The translations under genes and the position numbers were made by a program. The notes beneath the pieces were generated by a model that had not been told where the DNA came from, did not search any database, and was given only the letters and a program-made list of their open reading frames with translations. Of a stretch of 64,000 nt of DNA, positions 8,232-15,810 are shown piece after piece. Source of the stretch: Caulobacteraceae bacterium. Its GTDB lineage: Bacteria > Pseudomonadota > Alphaproteobacteria > Caulobacterales > Caulobacteraceae. The DNA is taken from positions 22,732 to 86,731 of the forward strand of contig DAIDGR010000017.1 of assembly GCA_027452265.1 (NCBI GenBank), given 5' to 3'. Each line of letters opens with the position of its first letter. The first letter of the stretch is position 1.

Positions 8232-10088
8232 TCATGCCGTGGCGTTATCGAGGCGCAGGACAGCGGGGTCGTCAGGGTCGGCGAACAGCCGCGCCACCTC
8301 GGCCGCCCGTCGGGACCGGGCCAGGGCTTGGTTGATATACCCCTTGTCGGTGATCTCACCGGACGGGGCATGGGGCGGATCGCTCAGAATCAAGGCCCGT
8401 TGCACGCGCCCCGCGCCGCCTCGTCCCGCCCTGTTGAGCCGTTCGAGGCCTGACGCGATGGCCTGGCGTACGGCGGGCGCTTCGGCGAGATTTTCAGGCG
8501 AACCGCGGCTGGGCGCCGAGGCCTCGACCAGGTCGCGGCAGAAGGGTGCGTTGAGGAAGATCAGCAGGCCAACGCCGCTTTCGCCCTCGCCGCAGACCAC
8601 CGCGTCCGCCGCCGCGCCGCCGATGCTGGAAAGGGCGTCGACACGCAGGGCCCCGACATTGACGAATGTTCCGTTGGCGAGCTTGAAGTTCTCCGACAAT
8701 CGGCCATCGAACCGAAGGCCAAGCTCCGGGCGGCCCGGGTCCACTGGCGTCGCCGCGTCGCCAAGCCGATAGAACCCCTCCTCATCGAAGGCGGCGGCCG
8801 TGGCTTCGGGATTGCGGTAATAGCCCGCGCAGAGCTGCGGTCCCTTCACGCGGAACTCCAGCCGTCCCTGGGCGGGCGTGAGCTTGACCGTGGTTCCTGG
8901 CACCGGAAGACCCATCAGGCCCATGGTCAGGTTCGGCCAGTGGACATTGGTTGCCGTGGGGCCGGTCTCGGTGGCGCCGTAGCCGCTGGCGAAACTGATG
9001 CCCTCGCCGCAGGTCGCCCTGGCCACGGCCTGGATCCGATCACAGGTGCTCTGGGACAGGGCCGCGCCGCCATATTGCAGCACCCGCACCCGGCTGAAGA
9101 ACCGCCGCCCGAGGGTCGGATTGCGCTCCAGCTCGCCGGCCAGAAGGTCCCAGCCGGCGGGAACCATGTTGTGATAGGTCGGCGCGATCTCTTCGAGATT
9201 CCGCACCGTCTCCAGATGGCGCCCGGCCACCGGCTGGCCGGCGTCGATATAAAGCGTCCCGCCGCGATGGGTGACCATCTGCAGGATGGCGTTCGCCCCC
9301 AGGCTGTGGCTCCAGGGCGCCTGATTGACCACAACGGGCGGCTCGGGATCGTCATAACAAGCGGCCACCTGAGCGGCTGTGATGGCCACGGCGACCTGAC
9401 GGCAGATCACCGCCTTGGGCTGGCCGGTGGACCCGGAGGTCAGGAGCAGCTTGGCGATATCCTCGGGTCTTGCGCGGACGGGGGTTGGGGGCGCGCGCAG
9501 CAGGGCCTCAAGCGTCACATGGCCCGGGCCAGGATGGCCCAGCGCGATCACGGGAAGGCCCGCCAGGATCTCGGAGTCGAGCGCCGTGGCGAAGGCAGGG
9601 GCGTCGTCCACCAGCACCGCGCCGGGGCGGATCAGGTCCACCGCGTGCGCCAGGCGAGACAGGATGGCCCCGGCCAGGCCGTATTGCGGAGAGATCGCCG
9701 CCACGGGGATCGCCTGGCTCATCGCGGCATAGGCGATCAGGGCGTGGTCGATCCCGTTGCGCGCGAGCACCAGGAGCGGCGTCTCACGGGTCAGGCCCAG
9801 ACCCGCCAGGCCACCCGCCAGGGCGGCGATACGCCCGGCCCCCTCGGCATAGGTCAGGATCCGCCAGCCCGCACCGGACCGCTCGGCCAGCCAGGGGGCC
9901 TTTGGGGTGCGCGCGCTCCAGCGGGCCACGGCGTCGAGCGGCGTCGCCAGTCCGGCCTCCACGGCCCCGGGATGGGTCAGCAGGATTTCGTTTCCGTCGC
10001 GCCGTTCGACGCGCAGGCGGCGAGGCGCGTAGCGCGGATCGCGAAGGCCGAGCGCGGCCGGATCCGGCGCCAGGCGGATTTCACTCAT
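8232..10088 (-). CDS. AMP-dependent acyl-CoA synthetase, feruloyl-CoA synthetase family
   Basis: The 618-residue protein is an ANL-superfamily adenylate-forming ligase. The P-loop LLTSGSTGQPKAV lies near residue 215, the FASGYGATETGP adenine-binding motif follows, and the late RLGDAATPVD and LRFDGRLSENFKLANGTFVNVGALR stretches mark the hinge and C-terminal domain. The long N-terminal part and overall layout resemble feruloyl-CoA synthetases (Fcs), which activate hydroxycinnamates with ATP and CoA. A partner enoyl-CoA hydratase/aldolase or vanillin dehydrogenase is not beside it. The ATG overlaps the dihydroorotase stop by four bases, which indicates translational coupling. The exact acid substrate is not provable here. 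Confidence 0.82.
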   Translation of the reverse strand: MSEIRLAPDPAALGLRDPRYAPRRLRVERRDGNEILLTHPGAVEAGLATPLDAVARWSARTPKAPWLAERSGAGWRILTYAEGAGRIAALAGGLAGLGLTRETPLLVLARNGIDHALIAYAAMSQAIPVAAISPQYGLAGAILSRLAHAVDLIRPGAVLVDDAPAFATALDSEILAGLPVIALGHPGPGHVTLEALLRAPPTPVRARPEDIAKLLLTSGSTGQPKAVICRQVAVAITAAQVAACYDDPEPPVVVNQAPWSHSLGANAILQMVTHRGGTLYIDAGQPVAGRHLETVRNLEEIAPTYHNMVPAGWDLLAGELERNPTLGRRFFSRVRVLQYGGAALSQSTCDRIQAVARATCGEGISFASGYGATETGPTATNVHWPNLTMGLMGLPVPGTTVKLTPAQGRLEFRVKGPQLCAGYYRNPEATAAAFDEEGFYRLGDAATPVDPGRPELGLRFDGRLSENFKLANGTFVNVGALRVDALSSIGGAAADAVVCGEGESGVGLLIFLNAPFCRDLVEASAPSRGSPENLAEAPAVRQAIASGLERLNRAGRGGAGRVQRALILSDPPHAPSGEITDKGYINQALARSRRAAEVARLFADPDDPAVLRLDNATA

Positions 10089-11419
10089 GCCGCCAGGGTC
10101 TCCAGGAAGCGGACGGGCGCGCCGCCATGCGGCGCGATGATCTCATCATCGCGCATCACCACCTCGCCGCGAATGATCGTCGCCACGGGCCAGCCCTGGG
10201 TCTCGAAGCCATCGAAGGGCGTCCAGCCCGCGCGCGAGGCCATGTCCGCGTGACGCAGGGTGCGCCGCGCCTTGAGGTCGACCAGGGTCAGGTCGCCATC
10301 GAAGCCCTCGGCCATGCGGCCTTTATCGGCCAGGCCAAAGATGCGCTGCGGACCGTGGCTGGTCAGATCCACCAGCCGCTCCAGGGTCAGTCGCCCGGCG
10401 GCCACGTGGGTCAGCATAATCGCCGCCAGGGTCTGAACCCCGGGCATTCCCGATGGCGAGGCCGGATAGGGGCGATCCTTTTCCTCCCGGGTGTGTGGCG
10501 CATGGTCCGACCCCATGACGTCGGCGAGCCCGGTCTCGATGGCGCTCCAAAGGGCCGCCTGATGATGGGCGTCCCGAATCGGCGGGTTCATTTGGGCGAA
10601 GCCCTTGAGGCGCTCATAGGCCTCCGGCGCGGTCAGGGTCAGGTGTTGCGGGGTCAGCTCGACGCTGGCCACGTCCTTGTGATCGGCCAGGAAGGCGATT
10701 TCTTCGGCGGTGGTGACGTGCAGCACATGGATGCGCTTGCCGAGCGCCTTGGCCAGGGCGACCAGTCGGCGGGTGGAGCGGATGGCCGACTCCGCGTCGC
10801 GCACCTCGGGGTGACTGGACCAGTCGCCGGTCCTGGCCAGCGGCCGGCGCTCGGCCAGACGGAACTCGTCCTCGGAGTGGAAGGCGGCGCGGCGGGTGAT
10901 GTGGCGCAGGATCGCCCCCACCCCCTCATCGTCGGGCACCAGCAGCGAGCCGGTCGAGGCGCCCATGAACACCTTGACCCCGCAGCAACCGGGCAGGCGC
11001 TCCATCTCGCCAAGATATGGGGCGTTGTCGTGCGTGCCCCCGACATAGAAGGCGTGGTCGCAGTGCATCCGGCCCTTGGCCCGGGCGAGCTTGTCGGCCA
11101 GGGCGTCGGGATTGGTCGTCGCCGGCTCGGTATTGGGCATTTCGAATACGGCGGTGATCCCGCCCAGAACCGCGCCGCGAGATCCACTCTCCAGATCTTC
11201 CTTCCATTCGAGGCCCGGTTCGCGGAAATGCACCTGGCTGTCGATCATGCCAGGCAGAACGGCGAGGCCCGTGGCGTCGAACACCCGGCCAGCCGAGGCC
11301 TGGCCGAGGTCGCCCACATCGACGATCTTGCCGTCCTTGATCCCCACATCGCCCAACCCTCGGCCGGCATGGTTCACCAATTCGCCGCCGCGGACGATCA
11401 GGTCATAGGTCTGGGGCAT
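10085..11419 (-). CDS. pyrC: dihydroorotase-type cyclic amidohydrolase with an altered metal motif
   Basis: The 444-residue protein has the amidohydrolase pattern: an N-terminal beta layer (DLIVRGGELVN), GMIDSQVHFREPG (about 58-69), EMPNTEPATTNP, the probable carbamylated Lys149 in GVKVFMGAS, His181 in HSEDE, His234 in HVLHVTT, and Asp305 in GSDHAPHT. The usual HxH metal motif reads QxH (Gln62, His64). Dihydroorotase closes carbamoyl-aspartate to dihydroorotate in pyrimidine synthesis. No other pyr gene is adjacent, so an allantoinase-like or other role is possible. It overlaps the glycosyltransferase gene upstream by 17 bp and the ligase downstream by 4 bp. Confidence 0.8.
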   Translation of the reverse strand: MPQTYDLIVRGGELVNHAGRGLGDVGIKDGKIVDVGDLGQASAGRVFDATGLAVLPGMIDSQVHFREPGLEWKEDLESGSRGAVLGGITAVFEMPNTEPATTNPDALADKLARAKGRMHCDHAFYVGGTHDNAPYLGEMERLPGCCGVKVFMGASTGSLLVPDDEGVGAILRHITRRAAFHSEDEFRLAERRPLARTGDWSSHPEVRDAESAIRSTRRLVALAKALGKRIHVLHVTTAEEIAFLADHKDVASVELTPQHLTLTAPEAYERLKGFAQMNPPIRDAHHQAALWSAIETGLADVMGSDHAPHTREEKDRPYPASPSGMPGVQTLAAIMLTHVAAGRLTLERLVDLTSHGPQRIFGLADKGRMAEGFDGDLTLVDLKARRTLRHADMASRAGWTPFDGFETQGWPVATIIRGEVVMRDDEIIAPHGGAPVRFLETLAA

Positions 11420-12440
11420 GGACGGAGCCTTGTTGCGAAGAGGACGGGGTGGACGTGGCGGCGGACCTGCCCGGAGGCGCGGTCATCTCCAGAAGCGTGC
11501 GCGCCGCCGTGAGCGCCGCCTCCGGCTTGAGTTCGATGATATGGCGGATGGCGAGGTTCAGCTTGGGGTCGATGCGCTTGAATTCGGCGAAGCCACGGGC
11601 GCCGCGGATGACCTGGGTCTTGGCGCCCCACGGGGCATAGAGGCTTTCGTCCGAGGGGCCAAACAGCGCCAGGCAGGGCGCGCCGGCCGCGGCGGCCATG
11701 TGCGTCAGACCCGTGTCGCCGCCGATGAACAGGCGCACCCGCTTGAGCGCGGCGTAAAGAACCAGCAGGTCCTCGCGGCCCACCAGGTCGATCACCCGGG
11801 CCTTGGGCGCCGCGCTCAGAACCGGCCCCGCCTCGCGTCGGTCCTCGGGCCCGCCCAGAACCATCAGGCGCCCTCCGGCCAGGGCCCCGCCGCGACCGAG
11901 TAGCTCGCGCGCCACCCGGGCATAGCGCTCCGCCGGCCAGGCCTTGCCGACCCAGTTGGCGCAGGGTGCGATGGCCAGGATCGGACCCCGGCCCTTGGTC
12001 AGGGCCTTGGCCCGGGACTCGATCTCGTCATTGGTGGCGAGGAACGGCGCCGGGGGGGGCTGCATGGCGCCCAGAAGGCGGCCGGCTTCGCGCACCTTGT
12101 GCACCGGCGCCGCGGTCTTGCGGTGCGCCAGGCGGCGGCGATGGTTGAAGACCGCGGTGATCGGGGCGCCTCGCAGATCGACGATCAGGCCCCAGCGGCG
12201 CAGGCCAAGCCGCCAGAAGAGTCGGAGCCAATGCAGGCCCAAGCGTTGCTTCTCCAGCACGATCAGGTCCTCCAGCCCCGGGGTCTGGGCGAACAGGGGC
12301 GCGGTGAGGGCCGAGGCGACGATCGTGAAGCGCGCCCCGGGGTGGCGCTCGGCCAGGGCCGGGATCAGGCCGGACGACAGCACCGCATCCCCCAGGCGGC
12401 TATGGGTGATGAAGAGGATCGGAAAGCGCGCGGACGCCAT
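11403..12440 (-). CDS. glycosyltransferase family 9 (heptosyltransferase-like)
   Basis: Homology starts at MASARFPILFITHSRLGDAVLSSGL (ATG at 12440), giving 345 residues; the 648-residue track ORF extends into sequence antisense to ygfZ. The GDAVLSSG nucleotide-sugar motif near the N-terminus and the C-terminal DLVGREDLLVLYAALKRVRLFIGGDTGLTHMAAAAGAPCLALFGPSDE are diagnostic of GT9 enzymes such as WaaC, WaaF and WaaQ. These add heptose or similar sugars to lipopolysaccharide core on the inner face of the inner membrane. No lipopolysaccharide locus surrounds it. It leads a minus-strand run with the dihydroorotase and ligase genes, judged from overlaps. Confidence 0.85.
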   Translation of the reverse strand: MASARFPILFITHSRLGDAVLSSGLIPALAERHPGARFTIVASALTAPLFAQTPGLEDLIVLEKQRLGLHWLRLFWRLGLRRWGLIVDLRGAPITAVFNHRRRLAHRKTAAPVHKVREAGRLLGAMQPPPAPFLATNDEIESRAKALTKGRGPILAIAPCANWVGKAWPAERYARVARELLGRGGALAGGRLMVLGGPEDRREAGPVLSAAPKARVIDLVGREDLLVLYAALKRVRLFIGGDTGLTHMAAAAGAPCLALFGPSDESLYAPWGAKTQVIRGARGFAEFKRIDPKLNLAIRHIIELKPEAALTAARTLLEMTAPPGRSAATSTPSSSQQGSVHAPDL

Positions 12441-12482
12441 GGATCGCCTTATAGACCACCCACCCTCGCGCTCCACCCCACG

Positions 12483-12525
12483 CCCTTGGCCTAAGCCGTT
12501 GGCCCAAGCCCTTGGCCCAAGGGCT
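12483..12525. repeat. three 13-bp tandem repeats overlapping a 19-bp palindrome in a divergent promoter region
   Basis: CCCTTGGCCTAAG (12483-12495), CCGTTGGCCCAAG (12496-12508) and CCCTTGGCCCAAG (12509-12521) sit end to end. The last copy also forms the perfect palindrome AGCCCTTGG-C-CCAAGGGCT (12507-12525). The block lies between the divergent glycosyltransferase and ygfZ starts. It could be an operator or a folded leader; the sequence alone does not decide. Confidence 0.55.
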
Positions 12526-12578
12526 TCATCCGACGCTTTGCCCTGGCGGCGTGGGCCGCGACTCCCTAGCTTGGCGTC

Positions 12579-13415
12579 ATGGCCAAGCCCCTGATCTGCG
12601 CCCGGCTGGACGACCGGGCGGTCCTCGCCATCTCCGGTCCCGACTGGCGCGACTTCCTCCAGGGCCTTCTGACCCAGGATGTCGCCCAGCTGACGCCCGG
12701 CGAAATCCGCTTCGGCGCCCTGCTCACGCCACAGGGCCGGCTGCTGCACGACCTGTTCCTGGTCGGACGCGATGAGGGCTGCCTGCTCGATGTCCAGGCC
12801 GGGCAACGCGAGGCGATCGCCGACCGCCTGGGCCTTTATCGCTTGCGCGCCAAGGTGGATCTGGCGCTTAGCGATCTGAAGGTCGCGGCCCTTTGGGGTG
12901 AGCCCGGCGCCGACGCGGGTCTGGACGGCTTTTCGCCCGATCCTCGCCTGCCGGAATTGGGCTGGCGCGGCTATGGCGCGGCGCCGCCGTCGGGCGCTGC
13001 GATCGCCGATGCCGCCGCCTACCGGCGCCACGCCATGGGGCTGGGAATTCCCGGCCCCGCCGATTGGGGACAGGATGAGACCTACCCCATCGAGGCCAAT
13101 TTCGACCTCCTGCAGGGCATCGACTTCAAGAAGGGCTGCTTTGTCGGCCAGGAGACCACCTCGCGCATGAAGCGCCGGGGGACGGTGCGAAGCCGCATGA
13201 TCCCGGTGCGTCTGCAAGGCGCCGCGCCGGAGGCCGGGGCCGAGCTCCTGGCGGGAACCCTGCGCGCCGGTGAGTTGCGCTCGGTCGAAGGTGAGCTGGG
13301 CCTGGCTCTGGTGCGGCTTGATCGGCTGGAGGCCGGGCCGCTCAACCATGCCGGCGGCGCCTGGGAGCCGATCTGGCCGCCCTGGCTTGAGGCGGCGCGC
13401 GCCTCAGAGCCCTGA
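12579..13415 (+). CDS. ygfZ: YgfZ/GcvT-domain folate-binding protein
   Basis: The 278-residue protein begins MAKPLICARLDDRAVLAISGPDWRDFLQGLLTQDV and contains the family signature KGCFVGQETTSRMKRRG (the K-G-C-Y/F-x-G-Q-E motif with the functional cysteine) near residue 186. YgfZ proteins bind tetrahydrofolate and help maintain iron-sulfur enzymes such as MiaB. The related radical-SAM methylthiotransferase mtaB lies at 46.9 kb in this window, a possible client, though there is no direct link. Its 3' end overlaps the convergent glycosyltransferase gene by 12 bp. Confidence 0.92.
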   Translation: MAKPLICARLDDRAVLAISGPDWRDFLQGLLTQDVAQLTPGEIRFGALLTPQGRLLHDLFLVGRDEGCLLDVQAGQREAIADRLGLYRLRAKVDLALSDLKVAALWGEPGADAGLDGFSPDPRLPELGWRGYGAAPPSGAAIADAAAYRRHAMGLGIPGPADWGQDETYPIEANFDLLQGIDFKKGCFVGQETTSRMKRRGTVRSRMIPVRLQGAAPEAGAELLAGTLRAGELRSVEGELGLALVRLDRLEAGPLNHAGGAWEPIWPPWLEAARASEP

Positions 13416-14489
13416 TTCGGGCCCCGATCCGGCCCACCGCGCGCAGGGCCAGGGCTGGTCCCGGGCCCCGCCTTCGTCGAACAGCTGGGCCAGAACATAG
13501 GCCATGACCTTGTCGCCGTGGAACAGGTCCCAGGTTTTGCGCCAGCCGCGCTCGGCCAGGGCCCGCGCCCGCGCGTCATCGGCGATCAGGCGCGCCAGGG
13601 CGACCGAGAGGTCGGCGAGCTCGGAATAGAAAACCGCCTCGCTGGCGTCATAGTAGCGGTCGAAGCCGCCCCGCCGGTCGATCAGAACCGAGAGGCCCTG
13701 GCCGAACATGTGCGCCATGCGGTCGGAGGCGTAGAGGGGCTGGTCGCCGCGCCGCGACAGGGCCCAGCCGATGCGGGCGCTGAGGAGGGCGTCGAAATAG
13801 GCCGCGCCGCGCGCCTGCGGCTGATCCCCCACCCCCGGCGCCAGAAGCCTCAGACCCGGGGTCTCCGACTTCAGAAGGGCCGTGGCCAGGCTGGGGCTCA
13901 GCTCCCGGGAGCCCACCGCGCGCGGCGCCTCGTCGCTGGCGGGAAAGACGAGATCAAAGGCCGGGGCGGGGTTGTCGAAGGCGCGACCGGTTTCGACGCT
14001 CGGGTCCACCGGATTGGGCAGGAACGCGGCGAAGGCGCGGGGCCCGGCAAAGCGCGCCAGGGCCGGATCGGCGGTGGTGACGAAGAGCGCGTCCACATGG
14101 CCTTTCCGCAGAGCCATCCGCGCCTGGGTCTTGGGCGTCCAGACCGGGTCGATCTGAATGTCGGCCAGGATCACCCCCGGAGCGAGCCGGCGAGCCTCCG
14201 CCAGGGCCGCATTGGACAGGTCGTCGGCGAAATGCAGCCAGATCAGGTCAGGCCGGAGCTCGTCGACCGCTTGCAGGAATCGCCGGTCCGCCGCGCCGCG
14301 CCCCAGGGCGCGAACGCCAAATGGCGCGGATGAGCGCGCCACGGCCCGATCCGAATATTCCACCACCAGATGGCCCGCGCGGATGGCGGCCAGGCTGAAC
14401 TTGCGGCGAATGTCGAACAAAGAGAGGTTGGCGGTATGGCGCTCGGCCCCCGTCATCCAGTTGAAGTCTCCGACATTGAGGATTTTCAC
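13404..14489 (-). CDS. glycosyltransferase-like protein (family 1/CgeB-like fold)
   Basis: The 361-residue protein starts MKILNVGDFNWMTGAERHTANLSLFDIRRKFSLAAIRAGH. It has DLIWLHFADDLSNAAL, a central FLPNPVDPS, and a C-terminal stretch with SDRMAHMFGQGLSVLIDRRGGFDRYYDASEAVFYSELADL, resembling the nucleotide-sugar-binding half of GT-B enzymes and the C-terminal segment of CgeB-like proteins. It has no signal peptide or membrane span, so it is probably cytoplasmic. It overlaps ygfZ at the 3' end. The sugar donor and acceptor are unknown. Confidence 0.7.
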   Translation of the reverse strand: MKILNVGDFNWMTGAERHTANLSLFDIRRKFSLAAIRAGHLVVEYSDRAVARSSAPFGVRALGRGAADRRFLQAVDELRPDLIWLHFADDLSNAALAEARRLAPGVILADIQIDPVWTPKTQARMALRKGHVDALFVTTADPALARFAGPRAFAAFLPNPVDPSVETGRAFDNPAPAFDLVFPASDEAPRAVGSRELSPSLATALLKSETPGLRLLAPGVGDQPQARGAAYFDALLSARIGWALSRRGDQPLYASDRMAHMFGQGLSVLIDRRGGFDRYYDASEAVFYSELADLSVALARLIADDARARALAERGWRKTWDLFHGDKVMAYVLAQLFDEGGARDQPWPCARWAGSGPESGL

Positions 14490-14575
14490 GGCTGGGTCTT
14501 CGTTCGGGCCTGAGAGCGGAGTCGAAAGATGGACTCGCCGGAGGTCGCGCGGCGAGGCGAGAGGAGGGGGCCAGG

Positions 14576-15181
14576 ATGGGCGTTCGACTGTTCGAGGGCG
14601 AGCCGACCCGGTGCGCCTGGGCCAATCCCGCGGACCCCCTCTACCTTGCCTATCATGACGAGGAATGGGGCGTCCCGGAATATGACAGCCGCGCCTTGTG
14701 GGAGAAGCTGGTGCTCGACGGCTTCCAGGCGGGCCTCGCCTGGATCACCATCCTGCGCAAACGCGAGGCCTTCCGCGCCGCCTTCGCGGGCTTTGACCCT
14801 GAGATCGTCGCCCGATTCGGTGAGGCCGATCGCGCGCGTCTGATGGCCGACGCCGGCATTGTCCGCTCCGGCGCCAAGATCGACGCCGCCATCCGCGGCG
14901 CCCAGATCTTTCTCGACATGCGCGAGGCGGGCGAGGATTTTTCAGCGTGGATGTGGGACCTCGCCGGCGGCGCCCCCTTACAGAACCGCTGGACCGACAC
15001 CCGCCAGGTTCCCGCCCAGACGCCCAAGGCGGTGGAGATGGCCAAGGCGCTCAAGGCGCGGGGATTCAAGTTCTGTGGCCCGGTGATCGTCTATGCCTTC
15101 ATGCAGGCGGTGGGCATGGTCAACGACCACGTGGTCACCTGTCCCTGTCACGCCAAGGTCGCCGCGCTTGCCCGGAGCTAG
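14576..15181 (+). CDS. tag: DNA-3-methyladenine glycosylase I
   Basis: The 201-residue protein shows the Tag pattern [26 protein letters not shown] near the N-terminus, then [26 protein letters not shown], and a C-terminal zinc-type segment with [11 protein letters not shown]. The conserved Cys, His, His and Cys ligands are all visible. It removes 3-methyladenine from alkylated DNA. A purine-rich ribosome site (GAGGAGGGGG) precedes the ATG. The next gene, rnhB, starts before its stop, so the two are probably coexpressed. Confidence 0.95.
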   Translation: MGVRLFEGEPTRCAWANPADPLYLAYHDEEWGVPEYDSRALWEKLVLDGFQAGLAWITILRKREAFRAAFAGFDPEIVARFGEADRARLMADAGIVRSGAKIDAAIRGAQIFLDMREAGEDFSAWMWDLAGGAPLQNRWTDTRQVPAQTPKAVEMAKALKARGFKFCGPVIVYAFMQAVGMVNDHVVTCPCHAKVAALARS

Positions 15182-15794
15182 GCCCCTCCGGCGCCCCGGT
15201 CCGGACCTCAGTCTGGAGGCGGCCTGCCCGGCGCCGGTCTGCGGCGTCGACGAGGCCGGACGCGGGCCCTGGGCCGGCCCGGTCTGCGCCGCGGCGGTCA
15301 TTCTGGAGGCGCCGATCCCGGGGGTGGACGACTCCAAAGCCCTCAAGGCCGACCGGCGCGAGGCGCTCGAAGTCGAGATCAAGGCCTGCGCGCGCGCCTG
15401 GGCCGTCGCCTTCGCCAGCGTCGAGGAGATCGCCACGCTCAATATTCTGCGGGCGACCGAGCTGGCCATGTCGCGCGCCGTCTCCGCCCTTGACCCTGCC
15501 CCCGCCTTTGCCCTGGTCGACGGCTCCTATCGGTTCGCCCTGGCCTGCCCTGTCCGCCCGGTGGTCAAGGGCGACGCTTTGAGCGCCTCCATCGCCGCCG
15601 CCTCGATCCTTGCCAAGACCGCGCGCGACCGGGTGATGATCGAGCTCGACGCCCTCCATCCGGGCTATGGGTTCGCCCAGCACAAGGGCTATGGGGTGGT
15701 GGCTCACGCCGAGGCCTTGAGCCGGCTGGGCCCGTGCCCGGTCCACCGCATGGGCTTTGCGCCGCTCAAGCGGTGGGCGGAGCGGTCGCGTTAG
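15168..15794 (+). CDS. rnhB: ribonuclease HII
   Basis: The core begins [23 protein letters not shown] with the first catalytic Asp-Glu pair, followed by [16 protein letters not shown], the DGSYRF aspartate, and [24 protein letters not shown]. It ends with [21 protein letters not shown], all typical of RNase HII. The enzyme cuts RNA in RNA:DNA hybrids and at single misincorporated ribonucleotides. No ATG or GTG lies close before the core; I choose TTG at 15168, overlapping tag by 14 bp and preceded by an AAGG. The alternative is the ATG at 15093, deep inside tag. The start is uncertain; the product is not. Confidence 0.9.
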   Translation: MPGARPLRRPGPDLSLEAACPAPVCGVDEAGRGPWAGPVCAAAVILEAPIPGVDDSKALKADRREALEVEIKACARAWAVAFASVEEIATLNILRATELAMSRAVSALDPAPAFALVDGSYRFALACPVRPVVKGDALSASIAAASILAKTARDRVMIELDALHPGYGFAQHKGYGVVAHAEALSRLGPCPVHRMGFAPLKRWAERSR

Positions 15795-15810
15795 CCGGCC
15801 TTGCGTCGCG

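Noticed and set aside
9470-11512. 680-residue plus-strand ORF over the ligase and dihydroorotase genes
   Set aside because: Antisense with biased composition; both minus-strand genes are well supported.
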